Positions 11,267 to 17,448 of a stretch of 17,448 nt of DNA are shown here, one piece after another. Each line of letters opens with the position of its first letter. Within the stretch, counting starts at the first letter, position 1. The stretch is taken from positions 1 through 17,448 of the forward strand of contig JAPEVC010000402.1 in assembly GCA_027946555.1 (NCBI GenBank). Reading direction: 5' to 3'. The stretch is from Gnomoniopsis sp. IMI 355080. Lineage: Eukaryota > Ascomycota > Sordariomycetes > Diaporthales > Gnomoniaceae. The position numbers and the translations under genes are program-made. The notes below the pieces were generated by a model. The model had not been told where the DNA came from. It ran no database searches and was given only the letters and a program-made list of their open reading frames with translations.

Positions 11267-11276
11267 CCCCCCCCCC
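11267..11276 (+). repeat. C10 homopolymer run in the carrier promoter
   Basis: Ten consecutive C residues begin a C/T-rich tract about 120 nt before the carrier start codon, of the type common in fungal core promoters. Confidence 0.95.
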
Positions 11277-11395
11277 TTCTTTCTTCCTCCCTCAACCGAC
11301 AATTCCACCTCTCTTTCCCGACAAGCTCACACAAACGACCCGCAGAGCTGAGAGTGTGTGTTGGTTGGTTGTTGCTTGTGAGACGCGACACGACA

Positions 11396-12742
11396 ATGGC
11401 AGCAGCGCAGGCGTCACAGAGTAGCTCTGGTGGGCAGCAGGACAGCAGCAGCAAGAAGCTCCCGCCGCCGAGTCCGTTGCGGTCGATCTTGGCGGGGAGT
11501 TTGGCGGGTGGAATTGAGATTTGTGAGTTTGCTAATTCATTTGCTGAGGGACAAGGAGGATAATTTTTCGAGGTTTTCGCTAATCGGTGCTTCTTTTCTA
11601 GCTGTTACATATCCAGCCGAATGTACGTTTTTTATTCCTACGCGCGCGCCCCCCCGGTCCCCGGCTCCAGGCTTTTGAAAAATTATGGACGAGGACATTG
11701 CGATTTGACTTGCCTCCGAACGCAAAAAGACAAAAATATTGAGAAACAGGGAGAGAAGGGAATAATCAATTTCTTGGCTGACAGCCCCTTGCAATAGTCG
11801 CAAAGACTCGTACCCAACTCAACCGCCGCCTTCCCTCGGGCCAGAAGCTCCCCTGGCCACCATTTGGCGCACAGTGGTATGCAGGATGCACGACGTTGAT
11901 TGTCGGGAACTCGGCGAAAGCTGGAATACGTATGTATATATTATTTGACCTTGCCTATCTCCCTTGCCATAATCTCGACTGGACCGGTAGGAAGCTGATC
12001 AGATGTGTCTTTTTACCAATAGGCTTCGTCGCTTTCGATCAATATAAGCGCCTCCTTGCTGATGCGGAGGGCAAGGTTACCGGACCCAAAGCTGCGCTGG
12101 CTGGCTTTGCGGCAGGAGTTACGGAGAGTTTGTTGGCGGTCACGCCTACAGAGAGTATCAAGACACAGCTGTATGTTCCCAATCTCGGTGGTCTGTCTTT
12201 CTCCATTCTTCCGTTTGCTAATTCCCACCTTCCTAAACAGAATTGACGACCGCAAGCGCGCCGTCCCACGCATGCGCGGCTTCCTCCACGCCATCCCCAT
12301 CATCTACGCCGAGCGAGGAATCGCGGGCTTCTTCGCGGGCTTCGTGCCGACGACAGCGCGACAAGCGGCCAACAGCGCGGTGCGATTCGGGTCGTACAAT
12401 TTCTTTCGACAAGCGGCGCAGGCGTACGTGACGCCCGGGGAGAAGCTCTCGACGGCGGCGACGTTTGGGATCGGCGCGGCGGCGGGACTGGTGACGGTGC
12501 TGGTGACGCAGCCGCTGGACACTGTCAAGACGCGGATGCAGAGTCTGGAGGCCAAGAAGTTGTATGGGAGCACGTTGCGGTGCGCGGGGCTGATTTGGCG
12601 TGAGGAAGGGCTGTTGACGTTCTGGAGTGGGGTGGGACCGAGGTTGGCGCGGTTGGTGATGAGTGGGGCGATTGTGTTTACGATGTATGAGAAGTGTATG
12701 GAGGGATTCGATCGGATGGATCCGGAGAGGAAGTACATTTGA
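11396..12742 (+). CDS. CTP1: Mitochondrial tricarboxylate (citrate) carrier, SLC25 family
   Basis: Five exons, 11396-11522, 11602-11622, 11798-11929, 12023-12170 and 12241-12742, encode 309 residues, close to the usual ~300. The carrier should exchange citrate or other tricarboxylates across the inner mitochondrial membrane. Three carrier signatures mark the three repeats: PAEFAKTR (47-54), PTESIKTQ (135-142) and PLDTVKTR (234-241). The third continues as MQSLEAKK, resembling the citrate-carrier MQGLEAHK. The first repeat has a short matrix segment (KLPWPPFGAQWYAGCTT) that I recall from other Pezizomycotina tricarboxylate carriers. All four introns (79, 175, 93, 70 nt) have GTGAGT, GTACGT or GTATGT donors and AG acceptors; CTAAT or CTGAC branch sequences are visible in introns 1, 2 and 4. 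Exon 2 is only 21 nt. The N-terminal ~27 residues are Ser/Gln-rich. The family is certain; the exact substrate is inferred from similarity. Confidence 0.94.
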
Positions 12743-13372
12743 CAGGAAGGGGTTGTACTTCTCTCGAACGGGAGGCATCATGACAGCACCCTAGATGGGA
12801 TGGAGAGGCCCATGACACTTTGGACAAGGCGGTATACCGACAACAGACCACATGGCGTATGGGTGTACTCCCACTAGACACGGTATGCCAAAGCACAGCG
12901 TGGCAAGAACATGGACGGGCACAGCAGGGGAAGCAAAGTAACCTGCGTTGATCTGGTATGTCTTGCAAAAAAGGATTGGTTGACCGCTCCAGATATACAG
13001 GGCCCAACCTTATCTGAAGATGTACATAGCAGCAGCAGCGTACAAAACCTTGTGTGCCAACCTTCGAACCACGTCTTCCCCTGGACATTATAGATATCAA
13101 AAGATTTACCATCCTTTGGTGATTGCTGAAGGGAGGATGGGATGGGATGAACCACCCGGTCGTATATGTCTTGGCGCGTGCCCATAGCTTTGTTCCGGCA
13201 GCGTAGATCATACTGCTCTTCCTCCTCTCTCTCTCGTTCCAAGGCCACGGCCGCTTCTTAAAGACCAGGGTCACGATCCAAGGCGGATCGCAATTCCCAT
13301 CGCGTCTATATCGCACCTCTTGCTCACACATTGTTGGTTGTCTCTCCCGCTCGTCTTGAAATATGCCCTTTC
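12743..13372. other. Convergent intergenic region shared by two 3' ends
   Basis: This stretch lies between the stop codons of the carrier (+) and the Cbp6-like gene (-) and should hold both 3' untranslated regions, possibly overlapping. No real gene is seen. A 235-codon open frame on the minus strand covers it but begins with GTG and carries no motif. TGTACATA at 13021-13028 is a Puf-type site in the carrier's sense. Confidence 0.65.
13021..13028 (+). promoter_or_regulatory. Possible Puf-protein site in the carrier 3' region
   Basis: TGTACATA matches the UGUANAUA consensus of yeast Puf3, which binds mRNAs for mitochondrial proteins. It lies about 280 nt after the carrier stop codon in the sense strand. 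Whether the transcript reaches this far is not visible. Confidence 0.25.
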
Positions 13373-13785
13373 TCACGACCACCTAATCATTCCCTTCAAT
13401 TTCAACGCCATGCGCTGCGTCCACGTCCGACTAGGCACTTCCTCCAGATCCCGCACCAGCGCCTCGTAGTAGCCCGGGTTACTCCGCGGCGTCATGATGC
13501 CGCCGCTCATGCTGCCGTGGTCCGGGCCGGTGCGCAGGGCATATTTGGTGGCGAACTTGTTGGTGAGTAGGCCTAGGGAGGCGTTTTGCTGTGCGGGTGG
13601 GAAGGATTGTCCCGAGGAGGAGGAGAGGCGCGAGGTGAGGACGGCGCCGAGTTGGGCGGTCGGGCGGAGAGGGTCGGTTGGCCAGGTTGAGAGAGCTTTG
13701 CGGAGGGCCTTTGGGTGAATGAATTAGCTTAGAGTCGTGGGAACCGGGGAAGGAGAAGGGGAATGTGTACCTCTTTGGATGCCAT
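13373..13785 (-). CDS. CBP6: Cbp6/UQCC2-like complex III assembly factor
   Basis: Two exons on the minus strand, 13785-13771 (MASKE) and 13708-13373, give 116 residues. Yeast Cbp6 works with Cbp3 at the mitochondrial ribosome to promote cytochrome b synthesis and its delivery to complex III; UQCC2 is the animal counterpart. The match rests on an N-terminal helix ending in a tryptophan-proline pair (LRKALSTWPTDPLRP, residues 7-21), a central TNKFATKY and a C-terminal SNPGYYEALVRDLEE (81-95) that parallels NPQYYQRLINAVD in yeast Cbp6. The protein is shorter than yeast Cbp6 (162) and close to UQCC2. The 62-nt intron has a weak donor, GTACAC, a GCTAAT branch sequence (13728-13723) and an AAAG acceptor. 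The context TTCACAATGG supports the start. The gene converges on the citrate carrier and diverges from the Bsd2-like gene. The family call is likely but rests on short motifs. Confidence 0.8.
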
Positions 13786-13822
13786 TGTGAATACGTTGAA
13801 TAGGCTTTTCGTGATGTTTGGG

Positions 13823-13837
13823 TTATGGACGTGCCAT
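13823..13837 (-). promoter_or_regulatory. Possible four-codon upstream frame before the Cbp6-like gene
   Basis: On the minus strand ATG GCA CGT CCA TAA ends 37 nt before the main ATG. Further up, ATGTAA (13913-13908) is a start codon directly followed by a stop. Both matter only if the transcript starts upstream of them, which cannot be seen. Confidence 0.3.
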
Positions 13838-13953
13838 CGAGGGCTGGTGCACGTTTGTCGTCGATTGGTGACGCTTCAGAATTATCGTGTGTACGTCCAA
13901 ATGTCAATTACATAGCGACGCCCCAAAACTCCCGAAAGAGTAAAAAAAGTCAG

Positions 13954-13960
13954 TGACGTC
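13954..13960. promoter_or_regulatory. CRE-like bZIP site
   Basis: TGACGTC matches seven of eight bases of the palindrome TGACGTCA bound by ATF/CREB-type bZIP factors. It sits about 170 nt upstream of the Cbp6-like start, next to the CCAAT box at 13977-13985. Confidence 0.3.
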
Positions 13961-13976
13961 TTGTGCAAAGGGTCTG

Positions 13977-13985
13977 TGATTGGCC
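13977..13985 (-). promoter_or_regulatory. CCAAT box matching the Hap-complex consensus
   Basis: On the minus strand the sequence reads GGCCAATCA, an exact match to the RRCCAATCA preferred by the fungal CCAAT-binding complex. It lies about 192 nt upstream of the Cbp6-like start codon in its sense. A second CCAAT, CCAATCG in that sense, lies at 13868-13864. Hap complexes control respiratory genes in fungi, which fits a complex III assembly factor. Confidence 0.5.
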
Positions 13986-14458
13986 TAGCGTCCTTTTTTT
14001 TTGTTCTCCTGCGTTCAAGGTTTAGATCTGCATTTCAGGGGCGTCTTGGAAAGTGGGCTATGCAGATCCGTCCGCAGCGAACCCCGATAAAGCCGGGCAC
14101 CAAGGGCCAGCATTGGCATTGACGGGCACACTTATTTACACGAGGTGTGTAATTTCAAGGGAAAGGCACAGGTTACAGGTCATTGGGGCGCTAAACCTCG
14201 CTGGAGAGATAGTGAACAATCAGCAGCCCCAGGTATGGTAGCACAGGCAGGACCCCCCTGCCCCCAGCAAACACCTTGGTTGTGGCCCTACTCTAGGCTG
14301 GCTGTGCTAGTACGTGTGTACCTAAAGTAGGTAAGTAAGCCTGCTGACTCGACCCTGACCCGTCACACTGGGCGTGCAGGTGGACGAGGGGGAGGGCTCT
14401 CTCCCGGGGGCCCCCAAAAGAGGACGGGTCCCCTTTCCTCCGCCTTCCATTTAGCGCT

Positions 14459-14926
14459 TTGCTTTTTGTCTATACACCCTTCCCCTTCTATCAACCTACT
14501 TTCCATTCCTACCGTTTTCCCTGGGGCTGCTGTCTTTCATCCAAACAAACCTTGTTTCCTTTCCATTCATTCCTCGACCTATTGGCGAACATCAACAAAC
14601 TACAACTTTCCATTGAGCCTGTCTCATTCTCTCCTCCGCCGATCATTCCTTCATTCTCTCATTCTCCATCTCTCTGTGTCTCTCTGTCTCTCTCCTCGGT
14701 CCATTTAGCGTCCTGCTTTGCTTCCGCGAGGGGCCTGGATTCGTTTGCGGCGAAGCGGCGACGACGACGACTACGACTGCGACACGCAATCCATTCTTCT
14801 CCGACTCGACTCGACATTCGACTCTCATCCCTTTTCTTTTTCTTTCCCATCCTCATCGACGATAACGACACTCGGTCCTTCTTTTATTTCTGTTGATTTT
14901 CTTGTCGCTCTTGATCGACCGGCACC
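14459..14926 (+). promoter_or_regulatory. C/T-rich promoter and leader of the Bsd2-like gene
   Basis: Long C/T tracts (for example the CTCTCTGT repeats near 14670-14700 and CTTTTCTTTTTC near 14830) run up to the start codon. None of its bases forms an ATG on the plus strand, as expected for a scanned leader. The transcription start itself cannot be placed. Confidence 0.55.
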
Positions 14927-16173
14927 ATGTCGGGACGATACGAACGGGTAAGTCTCCATTGTCCATCATCGCCGAGGGACAACTTACCACTCAAACAACA
15001 CTCTTTCCCGCGTCGCCCATGTACAGACCAATTCTCGACTAACACGCCTTTCATCAACCAGGTTAACGTCCAAGACGAAGACGACCACGTCTCCAACACA
15101 AATCACCAAACCTCCTCGTCCTCAATACCACCTGCTCCATCTTCACCACCGCCCTCCTTCCACTCTCGCGCCTCCTCCATCGCCCCTGGAGGCCGCAACC
15201 GTCGCGTCAACGATCCAGCCCTCGCTGACGCCTTCGATGCCGATGATTCGGATAATGACGATGACGAGCCCGATGACCGCCAGCGCCTGGTGAGGCAGAA
15301 CACGGACCCCGTTCCGTCAGCAAGTAGCGCTCAGGACACGCCCTCTAGCACGCCTTCGCTGGAGCCGATGCGGCCATCCGCTGCGACGACGGGATCAGGC
15401 ACAAACAATCGCATATATGGTGGTGGAATCGAGAATGGCGGCGTGTTCTCAAATCTGACCGCCAAGCCCGAGCGCAAGGCTGGGCCCGAGAAGGAGGAAA
15501 TGCCTCCGGTGAGTCTTGTTATGACTAGCAGTACTCTGGACGACTGACTAATACTTTACAGACCTACGAACAAGCCGCAGCAGACGCCGCTCCTCCCTAC
15601 TGGGAAACAACAATCCTTGCCCCAGGCCTCGGCGGGCCCGACGAGGTGTACATTGACGGCATGCCTGTCGGCTCTGTTTTCTCATTTGTGTGGAACGGCA
15701 TGATTTCCATGTCATTCCAGCTTGTTGGCTTCCTGCTCACGTACCTGCTCCACTCGACACACGCAGCCAAGAACGGCTCTCGCGCCGGCCTGGGCATCAC
15801 GTTGATTCAATACGGTTTCTACATGAAGGGAGGCGGCAACGGCTCAGGTGCGAACGGGAGTGGCGCCGACGGGATGCCTGGTGATGGCGGGTATGCGGCG
15901 CCACCGGATCCAAACAGCCACGACTTTGATCCTGGAAGCGTGCAGAATGGGGGCAGCAGCGGTGGTGATGGCGGTGGTGGCGGTCTAGGGGACCTGGGTG
16001 GCAGCGAATGGGTGGCATATGTCTTGATGATTGTAGGATGGTTCATACTCATTCGAAGTGTGAGCGATTTCCTCAAGGCAAGGCGGCATGAGCAGTTGGT
16101 ACTGCAGAGCCCGGATCGTGGGCTTGGAGTAGCTGTGATTGCAGAGGGTGAAAGCGTGGAGAGAGTGGTATAG
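14927..16173 (+). CDS. BSD2: Bsd2/Ndfip-type membrane adaptor for Rsp5/NEDD4 ubiquitin ligase
   Basis: Three exons, 14927-14947, 15062-15508 and 15562-16173, encode 359 residues. Yeast Bsd2 and animal Ndfip proteins sit in Golgi and endosome membranes and recruit HECT ligases to other membrane proteins, such as metal transporters, for vacuolar degradation. The cytosolic N-terminus is Ser/Pro-rich with an acidic stretch (DPALADAFDADDSDNDDD, 58-75) and DRQRLVR (79-85). The ligase-binding motif PPTY is at 155-158, and a weaker APPY lies at 166-169. Three hydrophobic segments follow: about 195-219, 231-244 and 306-327. A Gly-rich loop of some 60 residues separates the last two. Intron 1 (114 nt) has GTAAGT, CTAAC and CAG but also reads through in frame; intron 2 (53 nt) splits PP from TY. 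The motif and membrane layout make the family call firm; cargo is unknown. Confidence 0.93.
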
Positions 16174-17448
16174 GTGCGGCATTTGTGTGTGTATGTGTGT
16201 ATTGCATATGTTAGCGGGCAACGTTTGGAATACAGACAGCTTCTTCTACTGTGGAATTGGTCGAGAGGTGGGATACCCCAGGAGATGTTACTCCGGGTTG
16301 AAAGAGGGTAGTCAGACGGAGCTGGTGTGCACACAGAAGGCACAACAAGCGAGCTGCTGCGGCGACGGCGGCACAGATGGCATCCGTTGGTATTGGGGTT
16401 TGATACGATTGATTCCTGGGGTATATTTATGTCTTGGGTCTATATCTTAAACACTCAAGCTCAACTTCCATGTGCGTTGGGCAGCGAAGAGAGTGCCTCT
16501 TGTTGTATAAATGCATCCAAAAACACAACCTGTCTACTCATTTTCTCTTCTCCTGATGTCCAGTTTTGTCTACGTCTCCTTGCCGTGTGGCACAAAGATT
16601 ACTAGACTGTCGATCCTACGGGTTGATGTTCATTCACCTGTATATGCCACGTTGGGATTAATTGATTAACTAATTAGAAGGGGGGTTGCGGCGGGCGTGG
16701 TCTGGTGTTTCATCGTGGGCTTGGGGGTGTGGTGTGGCCGGGCCCTTTATTATGCGGTGATGTGTGCTTGGAATGTGTGGCTCAGATGGGCTGTGAAGAG
16801 GGTTTGTATGTGTGTGTATGTGTGTAAATATGTCTAGCTGAAGGAGGCAGATTTGATATAGCAGAGGTTTTTGAGGGTGGAGCTTTTTAGACCTGGTTAA
16901 GGTAAATCATCTGTCTCTCCCGCGTATGTAGGTATGTAAGTAGTTAGGTCTAGGTACCTAGTGGTCCAGACTGTTGAACCAGTTTGACTGCCTGTAACCA
17001 CTAGTAGGGAGACCGCGTACCACCTGGTGCGGTGAATAAATTTAGACGTTGAAGGAGGAGAAAGTTGCAGACCAACCACATGAAAAGTAAAAATAAAAAT
17101 AAAAACCAGGTTAATAAGGGAATTTGTCCCGAGAAGCCTCCAATTCCCACCCTTTTCTGTTTATATTGTTCTAGTAAACAATCGTACACAAATGACAAGA
17201 ACCTCGCGGGAGGCAACCTGCCGATCGCAATCTACCGTACCGGCTCGACGGGTTTTCACACTAAACGTGGCGGGCAGCGTGGGACGCGGCTGGACCCGGC
17301 AGGAACGTTTCCAAGGTGCCTGGGGTCCGGTAGGTGGGGTGGGGAAGTGAGGCGGCGGTTTTCTTCCTTGTGTGTGGGGGGATTTGGGAAGGAGAGGAAA
17401 GGAACGCGGAGGTTTATTAATGGCATCTGGAATGGTGGAATGCGGGGA
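16174..17448. other. 3' region of the Bsd2-like gene and intergenic DNA
   Basis: No supportable gene is seen to the window edge. GT-rich runs occur at 16184-16200 and 16805-16825. The second ends in TGTAAATA (16823-16830), an exact Puf3-type motif, but it is 650 nt after the stop codon. An A/T-rich segment at 16656-16677 contains several TTAAT/ATTAA cores. The palindrome CTAGGTACCTAG lies at 16950-16961, and AATAAA-like sequences at 17033-17040 and 17091-17105. The last 110 nt are G/A-rich on the plus strand. A gene could begin beyond the right edge, but nothing in the window shows it. Confidence 0.65.
16950..16961. repeat. CTAGGTACCTAG palindrome
   Basis: A perfect 12-bp palindrome made of abutting TAGGTA and TACCTA halves. 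It is one of several such pairs in this window's non-coding DNA. Confidence 0.9.

Larger units (their letters stand above)
9870..11395. other. Intergenic: 3' region of the CCCH gene and promoter of the carrier gene
   Basis: No supportable gene is seen. The first few hundred bases probably form the 3' untranslated region of the CCCH gene. The last part is the carrier promoter: GC-rich DNA at 11117-11165, a CCAAT box at 11230-11234, a C10 run at 11267-11276 inside a pyrimidine-rich tract (11267-11292), then the start context CGACAATGG. The only ATG shortly upstream of the carrier start is at 11212. It opens a 70-codon frame that overlaps the carrier start out of frame and ends at 11424. Confidence 0.7.
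13786..14926. other. Divergent promoter region of the Cbp6-like and Bsd2-like genes
   Basis: No gene lies here. The left side carries CCAAT boxes on the minus strand (13977-13985 and 13864-13868), a CRE-like TGACGTC and two tiny upstream frames for the Cbp6-like gene. The middle has TACCTA-AAG-TAGGTA (14319-14333) and a GC-rich patch (14370-14435). From about 14459 to 14926 the plus strand is strongly C/T-rich, as expected for the promoter and leader of the Bsd2-like gene. There is no ATG on the plus strand between 14238 and the start at 14927. Confidence 0.75.

Noticed and set aside
10873..11454. 193-codon minus-strand frame across the carrier promoter
   Set aside because: It overlaps the carrier start and promoter, has no recognisable domain and includes homopolymer-derived residues.
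12233..12781. 182-codon minus-strand frame opposite the last carrier exon
   Set aside because: Its Arg/His/Pro-rich product is the usual shadow of a GC-rich coding exon read on the other strand.
13061..13070. GGTTCGAAGG on the minus strand, resembling a tRNA B box
   Set aside because: No matching A box, acceptor stem or cloverleaf could be found around it.
12678..13382. 235-codon open frame on the minus strand between the carrier and the Cbp6-like gene
   Set aside because: It begins with GTG rather than ATG, overlaps the end of the carrier and the stop of the Cbp6-like gene, and shows no motif. It lies in the expected 3' untranslated regions.
16823..16830. TGTAAATA, an exact Puf3-type motif
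   Set aside because: It is 650 nt after the Bsd2-like stop codon, at the end of a GT repeat that easily produces TGTA. Membership of the transcript is doubtful.

Overview
The window looks like nuclear DNA of a filamentous ascomycete (Pezizomycotina). Four intron-containing protein genes have short introns with GTATGT/GTGAGT-type donors, CTAAC/CTGAC-type branch points and YAG acceptors. Pyrimidine-rich leaders precede start codons, and the proteins match Pezizomycotina-style families. A class such as Dothideomycetes is possible, but the sequence alone does not settle it. No bacterial, viral, rRNA, tRNA, CRISPR or intact transposon sequence was seen.

Layout: positions 1-6943 hold no gene I can support. 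This is an unusually long gene-free stretch rich in CA/GT microsatellites, long G or C runs, short palindromes and TACCTA/TAGGTA elements. It ends in a probable promoter and leader for the first gene. Positions 6944-9869 (+) encode a 784-residue protein with two adjacent CCCH zinc fingers (Lee1/Cps3-like) in three exons. After a 1.5 kb intergenic stretch, 11396-12742 (+) encodes a 309-residue mitochondrial tricarboxylate (citrate) carrier in five exons, one of only 21 nt. Converging on it, 13373-13785 (-) encodes a 116-residue Cbp6/UQCC2-like assembly factor of respiratory complex III in two exons. A 1.1 kb divergent promoter region follows, then 14927-16173 (+) encodes a 359-residue Bsd2/Ndfip-type membrane adaptor for Rsp5/NEDD4 ubiquitin ligases in three exons. 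Positions 16174-17448 look like a 3' untranslated region plus intergenic DNA.

The genes do not form a pathway cluster. Two neighbours (citrate carrier and Cbp6-like factor) are both mitochondrial, and CCAAT-box sites near the Cbp6-like gene fit control by the CCAAT-binding complex. The most interesting points are about splicing and leaders. The 21-nt carrier exon can be skipped in frame and carries the core of the first carrier signature. Splicing assembles the PPxY ligase-binding motif of the Bsd2-like adaptor. A stop-free 114-nt intron in the same gene could be retained. About 690 nt before the Bsd2 start lack any ATG. I did not find evidence for a wholly new multi-gene system.
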